From Golubevia sp. BC0850 (lineage: Eukaryota; Basidiomycota; Exobasidiomycetes; Golubeviales; Golubeviaceae), in contig JAAVVG010000007.1 of the NCBI GenBank assembly GCA_012976225.1, positions 62,001 to 126,000 of the forward strand: a stretch of DNA of 64,000 bases. The letters are read 5' to 3'. Each line of letters begins with the position of its first letter. The stretch's first letter is position 1. Shown in pieces: positions 1-11,301 of the stretch. The notes beneath the pieces were generated by a model that ran no database searches, was not told where the DNA came from, and worked only from the letters and a program-made list of their open reading frames with translations. The position numbers and the translations under genes are program-made.

Positions 1-1850
1 CCTTTGGCTGAGCGAGGAGAACCAGAGGGCTGGTTTCGTGGACTTGAATCAGCGGTCACTTCAGCAGAAATATCCGCAGAAGATTCGTCGATGAGTGGAA
101 AGCCATTAGCAGTGGCTAATGCTCGATCCATGTAGCACTTGTGATGAGGTATCATCGTCCCATTTGGAAGAGTCCTAGGAGCTATCCAGGCGAGCACGAT
201 TTCAGGAGGGAAAGGGCCTTTTTGATGAGCACCGTAACCTCCATGATCATGGAAGTGCCAATCCCCTTCCTGCTCCAGCTGAATTGTCCTAACACGTCTC
301 TCCAACTCGGCTTGGTGAAAAGGGACGTCTGGACCAAAGCAGGCGAAACTAGCTGGAACCCGCCCAGCACGAAGCCCTCCTCCTTGGCAGTCGAGTCCTA
401 GCCCTTGAACAATCTCTTCTCCATCCCTCTGAGAGAACCAGGAGCTCTCATCCTCTTGGCGGGAAGAGTCAAAGGCAGCGAAGGGGCTTCCTAGAGTCGG
501 TCCGGTGGATCCAGTCGTAGATTGGAGTTGAGCTCCTGGAGGGGCCAATTCTATCAAACTGTAGCTGGAGAAGGCTTCTCTTTGATCTCTGGATCCATCT
601 ATGTCGTTTTCCACGGTGGCTTCGGAAGGAGGAGGTCCAACGACGGCACAAGGAGAGGAAAGATAGGCAGTCGAGAGGTGACCTTCGAACCTTGCACTGT
701 CGTCTGAGATGCACGATTCAGCGGTCTGGTCACCAGTATCTGCATGAGATGAGAGTCCAACTCTACCGGTCGAGAGGAGGTCCTCGTTTCCGAATCGTCC
801 AGAGTTAGAGCTCCATTGTCCATCGATGTGATCTCCTCTTCTGATAGATCTGTCTTGCCCTGGAGAGAAACATAAGAGATATTCCTGAGGGGTGAATACT
901 GAATCTTTTGACGTCGAATTGACTCTTGAGTAGCCAGCTGAGCTGGCAGATGATGGAGCGTCCTTTGCTGCCAGTTCCTTCCCTTCATCCGGCAGATCTC
1001 CTTGGAATGGATGATTGGGCCTGCAAGGAGATTGATCTGGTACACTCGATCCCGGTGGCTCATTGTATTGAAGGAAGATTGCATCTACTTCAGAGATGTA
1101 GCTCTCGGTGGTGTTGGAAGAGGGAGAGATCGAATCCGTTGGAGTTCTAATTGCCTCGTGGACCTTGTTGGAGGATGGATACCTGGATCCACTGATACCT
1201 AGTTCTTGAAAGATCCTGAGGGAGTGAGCATCAGAGCTAGAGGTAGGGTTGGTTCGATCGCTACAAGCAGCAGCGAGACGTGGCTCTTCTGATGGAGCTT
1301 GATTATCTCGTCCAGAACCATCCTTCTTGAAGATGAAATGCTTGCGAGAAAGAGGAGATTCCAGAAGACCTGAAGAGACCAACCCGGATGGGAGAGGAGC
1401 GTCTGAGGTAGAGTAGTTCGTGTTTGAGGTTGAGGAGGATGAAGAAAGTGAAGGGTGTGCTCTTCGGGAAGTTCTTTCAACCTCTGTGTCGAAGATGTCC
1501 AAGATCTGCTTTCCTTCTGGAGAATCTGGATGAGGAGTTACGGATCTAGTTGAGATTGGAACACTGTGAAAAGTGAAAGCTGAGTCGTTCGGTATGATTT
1601 GAGTAGGAAGAGTTGAGTCGTTCGTGACAGTACTTCTTGCTCTTGATCTGGATGGCGGAGTGGATGAGAGCATATGTGTTTGCATGATAGAAGATCTCGG
1701 GGACGCAGAAGAGGAAGAAGAGGAAGAGGGAGAGAGCTTTGATTGTTGAGACCTGTGTTTGGGATTGGTGCTGATGGATGATGAGGAGCTGGAAAGACCT
1801 CTACTCTTTCGCCGGAGGTTGGCAGCCTTTTCCCCAGCTGTGAGAGTCAT
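1..1850 (-). CDS. Ser-rich protein of unknown function, C-terminus beyond window edge
   Basis: Reading the minus strand from the ATG at 1850, one frame stays open without a stop to the left edge, giving about 616 codons. A stop lies three codons upstream of this ATG, so it is the first possible Met of the exon. The first two thirds are rich in Ser, Pro and Thr with no obvious domain. The last part (positions about 300 to 2) looks more ordered, with a segment reading GDWHFHDHGGYGAHQKGPFP and, a little further on, IPHHKCYMDR. I do not recognise the family. The frame has no introns, which is unusual here. The gene is divergent from the Zn2Cys6 regulator, with about 760 bp between the starts. Confidence 0.7.
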   Translation of the reverse strand, partial: MTLTAGEKAANLRRKSRGLSSSSSSISTNPKHRSQQSKLSPSSSSSSSASPRSSIMQTHMLSSTPPSRSRARSTVTNDSTLPTQIIPNDSAFTFHSVPISTRSVTPHPDSPEGKQILDIFDTEVERTSRRAHPSLSSSSSTSNTNYSTSDAPLPSGLVSSGLLESPLSRKHFIFKKDGSGRDNQAPSEEPRLAAACSDRTNPTSSSDAHSLRIFQELGISGSRYPSSNKVHEAIRTPTDSISPSSNTTESYISEVDAIFLQYNEPPGSSVPDQSPCRPNHPFQGDLPDEGKELAAKDAPSSASSAGYSRVNSTSKDSVFTPQEYLLCFSPGQDRSIRRGDHIDGQWSSNSGRFGNEDLLSTGRVGLSSHADTGDQTAESCISDDSARFEGHLSTAYLSSPCAVVGPPPSEATVENDIDGSRDQREAFSSYSLIELAPPGAQLQSTTGSTGPTLGSPFAAFDSSRQEDESSWFSQRDGEEIVQGLGLDCQGGGLRAGRVPASFACFGPDVPFHQAELERRVRTIQLEQEGDWHFHDHGGYGAHQKGPFPPEIVLAWIAPRTLPNGTMIPHHKCYMDRALATANGFPLIDESSADISAEVTADSSPRNQPSGSPRSAK

Positions 1851-2611
1851 CGATTCTCAATGTTGATCTTGAGCGAGACGTTGAGGGAAAGGGTAAATGG
1901 GAGGAAATGAAGGAAGAGGACAGGACGAAGATTCGAAAAGGATCTAATTTGAAGGAAAGAGGGAATGAGAATCTTTTTTTGAGTTGACGTTATAGGATCG
2001 TTACGTAAAAACCAGCTGAGTTGTGCTTTGGTTATCGAGTTTGAGAATTGTTCATTTGCATCTCTGTTGGGAAGGAGAAGAAGGAGAGCAAGGAGTCTGA
2101 AACCGACCCTCTGAACGCTGAACGGTGGGTCCATCATCGTTTCATCTCGATTTCGTGCTTGGGTCCCTTTCGAAACTTAAAGAACCTTTTCTTCTCCCAT
2201 AGTCCAACATCTCATCAACATCATCTGCTTTCTATAGGACTACGGTCATCAAGGCCATCTTCTCCAAGACCTCGTGGAATTTCCAACGGACGGGCGCTGG
2301 AGGGTCCAGGTTCGGAACTGAGTTTAAACTGACTTCAACACATCGGAACTGAGTCGAATTCGCTTGATCCAGACCCGGATGCTCTCCTTCAAAAGGTTTT
2401 TCCTCTCTCCTTTTTGCTCTTCTTTCCCTCCCTTCACAACCTCGAAATCATCATATTTGAATTCTCCTTCTTACATAGTCAATCTCCCTCTACTTTCACG
2501 GTGACCTTCAAGATCGCCGAGCCACAAGCTTCAACTTCAAGATTGCAGGAAGTTCCTCCACCGCTCTCACTCTTTTGTGGTCCTCTCTGAATCCACATCC
2601 CTTTCCTCAAG
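1851..2611. promoter_or_regulatory. Divergent promoter region between two genes
   Basis: This gap separates the left-edge gene (-) from the Zn2Cys6 regulator (+). The last 200 bases before the ATG at 2612 are C/T-rich, as in most 5' leaders of this window. I see no convincing TATA box or RNA gene. Confidence 0.4.
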
Positions 2612-5600
2612 ATGGACTCCTTCTCTGCAGGTCCAAGACCCATTCTTCCTCCTCCAAGTTTCCGGAGGTTCTCTTCAGTGATAGGTTTGACTCCATCACC
2701 AGCTCAACCCTCAGCAAGACGATCGATAGGAACTTGTGAGTCAATGATGAGGGAGATGAACAAGGCCAAGGTGTGATTGGATAGCTCGATGTGGTCTGAT
2801 GGATTTGGCAATGAGAGATGCCTCGATTCTGAAGGAGCGGGAGACAAGAGAGACAGATATAGAGAGAGAGAGAGAGAGAACTGACTGCCACCTCCATATC
2901 CTCCTTGCAGATAACGACAGCCTGCCTTCTCCGACAGGCCAGAGTCCTTTCAATGATAGCAGGTCTACTTCCTTCTCGAGACCATCTGATTACGGAGACT
3001 CTCCAGATTCCAGGCATTCTCGTTTGGGTACGACCTCGCCTCAGAGGACCTTTGATCAGCAGCCGCACTTCAATCTTCACCATCCGCCCCCGCCTCAACA
3101 ACACCATCGCAGCAATTCCACAACAACCACTCCAATTCATCTACCTTCTCGTCTACCTCAAAGGTCTTCATCCAACCGATCTCCTGATCTGCCACGCCCT
3201 AGAATGTCGAGTCTCTCGCATGACAATACGAATTCGAGTCCTGCCGATCATGGAAGCGGCTCTTCTCTCTTCAGACGATTCTCTCAAGCTCCAATTCAAC
3301 ATCCAGAATCTCACTCACAACTTCATCTACATCTGCACTCTCATCATCAATTGCCTCAACCACCGAGCCAGAACTTTGGATCTTGGAGACCGTCTTTCAA
3401 TCAACCTCGTCTGCCAAACGAATTTCGTCTTCCTTCAGACGATTCAACTTCCTTGACAATCCCTCCAATCCTATCTCAAGATCATGGTGCGGTTTCTCCA
3501 GGGTCTCATCCTCAAGGGAATGGCTCCTCCGACTACTTCGGTTCCTCAAGTCCTGTACCTTCTCCCATCGCTCAGCAGTCTTCCTTGCCAGCTCAATCCA
3601 AAAGCTCTCCTAAATCAGGCTCTACTTCAAAACTGAAGCACACTCTCTCTAAGGAGGAGGGGAAGGCAGACGATGGAGCACGAAAGAGGCTTAGGGTGAG
3701 TTTAACTCATCACCTTCTCTGGTGCTGCCTTCCTCAATCTTTGGCTTCGTCTTTCCTGACAATCATTTCCATCATCCCCTCCTCTATTTTCTTTTCGTTT
3801 CACAGATCAGTAGAGCCTGCGATGAGTGTCGTAGGAGGAAGACCAAGTGCGACCTCGTAGGTTGCTTCCCTGGCGAGCCGGCCTTCCAAGAAGCTCCACT
3901 CGAGAAGAGGGAACAGCAGTCCTCTAATGACTGGGGAATGATCATCCTCCAGCCATGCGCCAACTGCGTTCGCTCTGATTTGCAATGCTGTTACACCAAG
4001 CGCTCTCAGAAGAGGCCAGGGAAAGGATACATCAAGGAGCTCGAAAGACGTCTGGATCATCTAGAGAACGTTGCGCTGGTTCCCTCTTCGGAATCTCCGA
4101 TCGCAACCACCCAATCAAGCCCAGTCAGCAGCTCGGAGCCAGGAGCTGCGGAGGATAGAATCGCTCGTTTGGAGACCGTCATCTCAACCTCGGAGCAGAA
4201 GAGCAGCAAGACTAGAGACGACCCAGTGAACGAGATCCCTTCAGACTTCAACAAACCAGCTCCCTCTCACAGCCTCTCATCAGATGGTCAGAACTTGAAG
4301 AGGAACAGGGAGGAAAATCTCGTCATGCCATCTCCTTCCACCACAGCAAGTCTCAACTCTACAACGATTTCCCACCAGAAGTTGAGAGCTCTCGAATCGG
4401 TTTCGAGCATCAAAAGCTTGTATCTTTCAACCTTCATTCAAGCTACTTTCCCGGTCGTCCACTTCCATCCCGTCGAGGCTGCAAGGAGCTTGGTCGGTTT
4501 GGACGAAAAGCCCCTTCTCAGAGGGATGAAGTTGCTTTTGGATCCAATCGAGAAGCCAAGCAGTCCGACTTCTTTCGACGCAACTAGGTCAAGGTCGGTA
4601 TCTCGCTCAGAATCGCCCTTCATTTTCAATGGGATGGCTTCTCCAGCCAGCAACGTCGTCAACAATAGCATCAAGAGCAAATCTCATCTCTCCAAACAAA
4701 TGAACCTCTTCGCTCAAGCCTCAAGAGGCTTCTCCAGCGAGTTCACAGCTTCAGCTTCGTCGACTTCGGTCCCCAATCCTGCCCAGAATGGAACAGCTCT
4801 GATTCTCGCAGGAAGGCGGCTATCCAACGTGAAAGCTGCCATGGAAGCTGATTCCCTACTTCTGTGCTATCTAGATGGCATGAGACATGGCCAAGACAAC
4901 AATTCTGCTTTGGCAGTTGCTGTCTCGAAGCTTGGGGGTCGTCGCAACTTGTCTGGTGATGAGCAGGATTCGGAACCAGCCACGAAGAGAAGGAGAACAG
5001 TGATGATGATGATGGACAGATGGTGAGTTTTAAGTTCGGAGCGATTCTCAGGCGAAGGTCGAATCGAAACCCAGAGCTCGATTCCAAAAAAGAGGCATCG
5101 CTTCCAATCCAATCTTCTGACGCAGTGTTCCGCTCTTATCTCCCACAGGCACTCTCTCGCTTTCAATACCTCTCCATTGCTCTCTGGCAAGTTAGCTCTA
5201 GAGGATCAGCCGCTCTCTACTCTGATCGATGCCCTTGGAACAACGGAGGGCTCTGCTTTAGGATCTGGAGCTAACGAAGTCCTCCGAACAGCTAGAACCT
5301 TCTCTCAGCTCAGAGATCAAGTAGAGAACTATGGTTGGAAATCGATTAACGAAACCGAATTAACCGCTATCTTCGAGAGGAACAACGACGACGTTAACCA
5401 AAATGGGATCCCACAATCTAGGATCTATTCATTCCCACATCAAGAGGTTGAGGTCGATGTCGCTAGTGTTCAAGCTTTCAGAATGACATTGGCCTCTTGT
5501 TTGAGAACGTACTGTTCTTTGAACATGTTACCTTCCTCAGTCTCCAGTGCCTCATCAAGTCTTATCCTAACTTCCTCCGACGTAACAAAGCTTTTCGATC

Positions 5601-6184
5601 TCACTGAGTCAATCATCGTTTTGGGAACAAGGAAAAGAAGCGTCAGTGACAAGAGTATTTACCTGTTCAAGTCCATGGTCGGTCCTCACGTTCTCTCAAT
5701 AGCAGTGGTGTCATTCTCTCTGATCCTACGATCTCTGCCACTTTTCTGCAAAAGACTACTGACGGGAAGTCAACCTTCAGATGTAAATGGAGACTTTCGG
5801 ATGTTGGAGCATCTACATCGAAAGACGGCAGATTTGTTAAGATTAATCGGAATGTTGCTTCCTCTATTCGATGAGATCTCTGCTCCTGGAGGCTCAATAG
5901 TTCCTGCTAAGTTGGGTCTCTTCATTCAATCTAACATCAAGTACTCTGACTATTTGGGAGATTTAGCCAAAGCCAGCTCTGAATCTGCACCTAAGGACTG
6001 CAAATCCAACTCCCCTCTAAATCAAACAGATGCTGAATTGTCACGAGAGTTCGACGACTATCTGGGTTTAATCAGAGGATGTGGTCCTACTGGTTTGGTT
6101 CTAAGCTCCATCGACGACGAGGCTGCCTGGAATTCTCAGAATTCAATGTTGGAAGGAGTCGGCTTCGAATCTCTTGCTGCATAA
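2612..6184 (+). CDS. Zn(II)2Cys6 fungal transcription factor (about 1053 aa)
   Basis: Likely DNA-binding regulator. I infer four exons: 2612-2735, 2911-3695, 3806-5022 and 5149-6184; each junction is GT-AG and keeps frame. Residues 1-303 are Ser/Pro/His-rich. The zinc cluster is C308-x2-C311-x6-C318-x35-C354-x2-C357-x6-C364, followed by a basic linker (KRPGKGYIKELERRLDHLE) that resembles the linker and coiled coil of Rgt1-type factors. The gap between Cys3 and Cys4 is far longer than the usual 5-12 residues. The C-terminal part (from about 650) resembles the helical 'middle homology' region of such factors, for example RLIGMLLPLFDEISAPGGS. The target genes are unknown. The intron at 2736-2910 carries a GA repeat. 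The start is the first ATG in the 5' exon and gives a proper spliced frame. Confidence 0.8.
2861..2880. repeat. GA dinucleotide repeat in intron 1 of the Zn2Cys6 gene
   Basis: A short pure run of GA units lies inside the 175-bp first intron. It is a simple microsatellite with no evident function. Confidence 0.8.
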
Positions 6185-6615
6185 AGGGGACTCGGTTCCA
6201 TCCAACTTCAACTTCAAGTCCCTTCCTCGCCTTCTCCAATCCATTCTATCCTCCATCTCTCACACCGGACTCTTCTCTTTTCGTCCTCAATCAAAAACAA
6301 AAAAAACTCAGAAAATGTAAACCAATTTCCCCTTGTTTCGCTTCTATCGACACTGCCTGTACCATCATTCTCTGTTTCTCTTCTTCCTTTTAAAAGTATC
6401 TGTCATCTTGCGTGCACATTGGAATGGTTACTGAAAGTCTTTCGATCAAATGCGAGAGTAATATTCATCGTGTCGTCAGTCCCTTCGGACCTTCGCAAGC
6501 ACAGAGAATGCCAAAAAAGGACAGCAAAAGAACAAGAGATAGAGAGAGATGATTGCAAAGAACGATAAAGCAAAACAATAAAGAGAAGACAGGTATAACG
6601 TAGACTGCGAGATCC
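6185..6615. other. Convergent 3' intergenic region
   Basis: Gap between the 3' ends of the Zn2Cys6 gene (+) and the MFS gene (-). It holds A/T-rich 3'-UTR-like sequence only; I see no gene in it. Confidence 0.5.
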
Positions 6616-8896
6616 CTACAAAGAGTCAATTCCTCTAGATTCGAAAGGTAAGAAAAGCATGACAACTGAAGCAGCAATGAAAAGAGAAGCAGCGACGAAT
6701 ACTGGAGTGGTCGGATTGGTACTATAAGCAGCTACCAGAGGTGCCGTAATTCCAAAGACTCTCTGGATCCCCATTGAAAGACCATCTCCGGTCCCTCGAG
6801 ATGGACTTGGGAAGAGCTCATAAGTAATGGCGTCTGAGGAGAAGTTGAGAGAAAAGGGGAGTGGAATGAGAATTCGAATCTTTGTAAGAATTGGTCAGAA
6901 AAAAGAACTCACAAAGGATTCCATACATGGCATTTTGAGCCAAAGAAACTCCACAATTCCATCCCAAGACGGCAGAAGGAGATCTAGCAGTAGTGAAACC
7001 GAATAAGAAGCAACCGGTTAAAAGAGTGAAGAAAGCCATTGAACCTCTTCTTCCAGCATAAGGAAGTTCGACTGCAGCAGTTGCAAGCAAAGAACCTGGA
7101 ATTCCACAAACAGCGATGATGACCAATTGACGATATTGTTCAGCTTGAGAAACGTTACTTCCAGTGTTTCCACCTGATTCAGCAATGTAAATCGAAACGA
7201 AAGCGTTAAATAAAGGATAAGCTAAACCAATTAAACTCCAACAAAGCATGACTAGAGAAGTGTTCAAAGCCATCTTTTTAGAGCAGAACAACGCTTTGAC
7301 ATGCTTTCCATCTAAATTTTCGGAACTCTTCTTCAGTTGAGCCCAAGTATCTCTAGAGAGAAGATGATTCCCAGATCGAACCGCTCTTTTAGCTTGTTCA
7401 TCTACTTCTAGAACTACTGGTTTGATATTTGAATAAGGATCTTTCTTCTCCTCATCTCCTAAACCAGCAAAAATCTTCTCATCTCCACCTTCTTTAATCG
7501 TTTCTCCAAGACTTCTCATAGATTGATGACCTTTTCCGGCATCTTGTAACTGTTGAAGTGTCAGATTACAAGTTTTCCCATTCTCTTTTGCGATGAATAA
7601 TAAGACTTCCAAAGCTTCTTCATCTCGACCATTTGCGATTAGAAATTTGGGGGATTCCGGTATAGGGTAGATTACAAATCTGAGTAAGAATAGAATTAAC
7701 GTTACACCACCACATAAGAACCAGGTGTAACGCCAACCCATGTTTGAAGAAGTCGGACAATTTGAAGCTTCTGAACATCTGTAATTGGTTATGAAACCCC
7801 AGCCAACCACGGCTGCGAAGACTTGACCTAAGCACCAGAAAAGAGATAAAAGAGTTAAGAGCCATTGTTTCGAGCCAGGTAGGAATTCGATGAGCATAGC
7901 TCCGTCCACTGTGGAGAGAGAGGGGAGAGAGAGGGAACTTACTCGAAGCTGAACATTGCGATTGATGACATGAGATGAAATTACTCACCCGGAAGGTTTC
8001 CCCCAACTGAACAAAGAAAAAAAATCATAACAGACGTCGAAAAGTCAGAACTTGACAGACACACCTCTCTTCACATTCTCCAGGTCAACTTACTTCCTAG
8101 TCCGGTGCAAGCAAGAAGAGCGCACATCCCAGCAAAGTTTGGAGCTCCTCCAACTGAAATCGAGAATACGGCAGTCAAGAACAGAGTGACATTCCAAGAG
8201 ATTCGGCGTCCAAAGACATCCGCTCCAAAACCCCAGACCACAGCTCCAAATAAAAGTCCACAATACAAGGAGAAAGTCAAGTATTGGACATGTTCAGGTT
8301 GAAATTCTAGTTTAATTTGAGGTAATGTCATTGTTAAGGCTTCGAAGAAAATCTGGGAGGTTTGAAAAGGAGACAAAGATCAGCTCAGAAGATTGGGATT
8401 TGGTTCTCACAAGATAGATTAGACTTTCTGCAAGACCCTCCAGTCGAAGAAGAGATTCATTTGAATGGGAAATCCTCGCATGAATCAAGAGAATAAAGTT
8501 GAACCTCTCCTGCTTCAGAGAACTGGAGCGGCACAGGATTTCTACTTTCTTGTCTTTCCCTGCTTCTTGCTTCCCTGTTCCTCGCCACTCACATTGTCTA
8601 TCGCCCAACCTCCACCAGCCAAAAAGAACAACCACCACTGGAACTTTCCGAAACCAAGCTTCAAAGAGGTGAAAGAATAGGGAGAGTCAGCAAAAGATGG
8701 GGGGATAAAGAGGTTTGTCTGTCTGGGTACTCACATTCCTGATTTCCTTATTGACTAAAGCTACCTTCCTCTCGTAAGTTGCTTCTAATCCAAAATCCTG
8801 AGCTCGCTGATGCTGAAGAACTGAGTGAAGAGAGTCGTCATCTGCAGGATTGGTGGTGGTTGCAACTGCTTGACTTGTCGGTAGGGTTGAAGACAT
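6616..8896 (-). CDS. SV2-like MFS transporter (about 572 aa)
   Basis: Plasma-membrane or organelle transporter of the major facilitator superfamily, closest in pattern to fungal SV2/SVOP-like carriers; the substrate is unknown. Exons on the minus strand: 8896-8735, 8658-8593, 8352-8094, 8006-7989, 7908-6913 and 6833-6616, all in frame. Hallmarks are GFGKFQWWLFFLAGGGWAIDN at TM1, the MFS motif A GADVFGRR, GGNLPVDGAMLIEFLP, the WRYTWFLCGG helix with PESPKFL, and near the C-terminus ELFPSPSRGTGDGLS. Exon 4 is only 18 nt and encodes part of GGNLP. The 240-bp intron between exons 2 and 3 contains a spliceable 27-nt segment that could be an optional exon. The gene is divergent from LCB1 with 211 bp between ATGs. 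Confidence 0.85.
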
Positions 8897-9107
8897 TTCT
8901 TCAATCTTGATCTTGATCTTGCTGCTTGATCTCTTGTTCCTCGTTGATGGAGAACTCAGTTACTGACTGCCCTACCGGAACTGCACCTTGAAGAGATAGA
9001 TGAAAGAAGGGGGAAAGAGGGGAGAGAAGAGAGTGGGTTGGGGGAAAGGATAGAGTCAAAACAATCTCGACAGAAAGACCATCATCACCTTCACTCATCA
9101 TCAAGAT
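8897..9107. promoter_or_regulatory. Short divergent promoter (MFS / LCB1)
   Basis: Only 211 bp separate the two start codons, so both genes must share or overlap their promoters. No clear TATA box is visible; the MFS leader contains repeats of ATCTTGATCTTG. Confidence 0.5.
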
Positions 9108-11301
9108 ATGGCATCTCATTTAGCATCTGTAGCAGGATCATCTGCTGGAACTATAGCTGGATTGGCTTCAGCAGCTCGAGCTTCAGCAGGAGCGTCTTCT
9201 TCTTCTTCTTCATCTGCTGCATGGGCATCCCCTCTGTTAACCAATTTACAAGAATTAATAGCTTCAGCTTCTTCAACTTTCAATAAATTACCCGGATCTG
9301 CCATCATTTTAAGATACATAGCTTCAAGTTATCAAGATGATCCAATTCGTTCTTTACTGGAACTCTTCTTATTCGTCTTTGCTGTTAGAACCGTTCTTCA
9401 AAGTAGAACTAGAGGTGGAAGTAGTGGCTCAAACTTCGTCAAACTATCTGATAAGGTGAGTGGAAAACCTTCTAGATTCAAAGATCACTTATCAAAGTAT
9501 GATTTGGTACTGTCTCTCATATCAATCAGAGAGATGCAACTGCGAGTCCATTACGGAATTCTAACCCTCTTCTCCCCCATCTCTCTCTCTTTCTCTCCAA
9601 GGAAATCAACGAGCTAGTCTCTGAATTCCATCCAGAACCGCTCTGTGCTCCATTGAATGAGCAAGAGATAGCAGATTTGAACTCAGTTCCAATTGTCATT
9701 GGAGGAGCTTCCTCAAAACCAAAGGTTTCTCTAGCATCTCATCAAAATGGCAAACCCATCACCTGTACCAACCTCGCCTCTTACAACTTCGCAAACCTAG
9801 CTGATGATGAGAGGATCAAGGAGAGAGCCATCGCTACTCTGAGGAGTTATGGAGTAGGAAGTTGTAGTCCTCCAGGTTTCTATGGAACTATTGGTGAGTT
9901 CCCCCGAGGGAAAGGCATTGGAGGGCAAGGGCTTTGGAACATGATGATTCAATTTATTTAGGATGGTTGTCATTGATGACTTTCTCTCGAGGGAAGAGGA
10001 GAGAGACCTAATTTCTTCCTCTTCGGGTTGGAGCTGCCGTCCCTTACTAATTCCATCACTTCCTCCTCTCCTACAGACGTTCACATGGCGCTGGAAGCAG
10101 ATATTGCTCGATTTATTGGTCATCAATCAGCTATCATCTACTCTCAAGGTTTCTCGACGATCTCTTCAGTCATCCCAGCCTTCTCAAAGCGAGGAGACAT
10201 TATCATCGCAGACAGAGGAGTCAGTTTTGCTATCCAAAAGGGGATTCAGGTGAGTAGACTATTTTGAATCATTTCCTCTAGAAATCCGAACTAGTCTCTG
10301 ACCTACGCATTCCCACCTCTCACCAGATCTCTCGTTCCACCGTCCGATGGTACGACCACAACAATCTTCAATCTCTAGAAGACGCTCTGGAAGCTGTTCG
10401 GAGGGATGATAAGAGACGTCGTGGACCTCTCACCAGACGTTTCATCGTTACTGAAGGAATCTTCGAAGGAGATGGTGCCAAGACAGATCTAGTCAAAGTG
10501 GTTGAATTGAAGAAGAAATACAAGTTCCGTCTCATCTTAGACGAATCGATTTCTTTTGGAACGGTCGGAGCGACAGGTAGAGGGATGACTGAACTTTGTC
10601 AAGTCCCTGCAAAAGAGGTTGAAATCTTAGTTGGAAGTATGGCAAACACTCTAGGAGCTGCAGGAGGATTCTGTGCTGGATCAGACGAAGTCGTTTTCCA
10701 TCAAAGGATTAATGGAACCGCTTTCGTTTTCTCGGCTGCTTTACCTGCTATGTTGGCTGTGGCTTCTAGTACTGCCATTGGGAATTTAATATCTAATCCT
10801 TCAACCTTAACAACCCTTCAAGATAACGTTAAGATTCTAAGAACGGTTTTGGATTCTATTGAATCTTTATATATTCCTTCAGATCTCACTTCTCCTTTGA
10901 TTCATTTTCAAATCAGAAGCAAATTAGAGAAACATCCAGAAACTTCTCAAGAGAAATTCGAACGTTCTTTGAATGGTGGTAGTGAGAAGAATTCTTCTTT
11001 AACGGTACCTTCCAATAGTGGTAACAAGGCTAGTGTTAAAGGTGATGGAAACCATGATTTATCTCCAGAAGAACAAAAAGCTTTACTTCAAAAGATTATT
11101 GATGATGCTCTTTCTAATGGTGTACTTTTGGTTCTTCATAAGAAACTTCCTTCTATTAATCCACCTCTACTAGATGTTGGAACTCATTGTAGACCTTCTA
11201 TTCGAATCGCTGTTAGCGCTGCTTTTACTAAGAAAGAAATGGAAAAGGCTTCAAACGTGGTTAAGAATAGTGTTGTCAAGGTTTTGGGAAAGAGGAGGTA
11301 G
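9108..11301 (+). CDS. LCB1: Serine palmitoyltransferase subunit 1 (about 595 aa)
   Basis: Non-catalytic subunit of the ER enzyme that condenses serine with palmitoyl-CoA, the first step of sphingolipid synthesis; it pairs with LCB2, which is not in this window. Exons: 9108-9455, 9602-9893, 10077-10249 and 10327-11301. An N-terminal membrane segment ([16 protein letters not shown]) precedes the aminotransferase fold. Family marks include [38 protein letters not shown] near residue 342, and [16 protein letters not shown], where LCB2 would carry the PLP lysine; its absence identifies LCB1. A polar insert of about 60 residues (rich in Ser, Lys, Glu) lies in the C-terminal part. The length is slightly above that of yeast Lcb1. 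The start ATG is the only in-frame one upstream of the conserved part. Confidence 0.93.

Noticed and set aside
599-1084. 161-codon open frame on the minus strand
   Set aside because: It is a shadow in another frame of the longer stop-free frame that runs from 1850 off the left edge.
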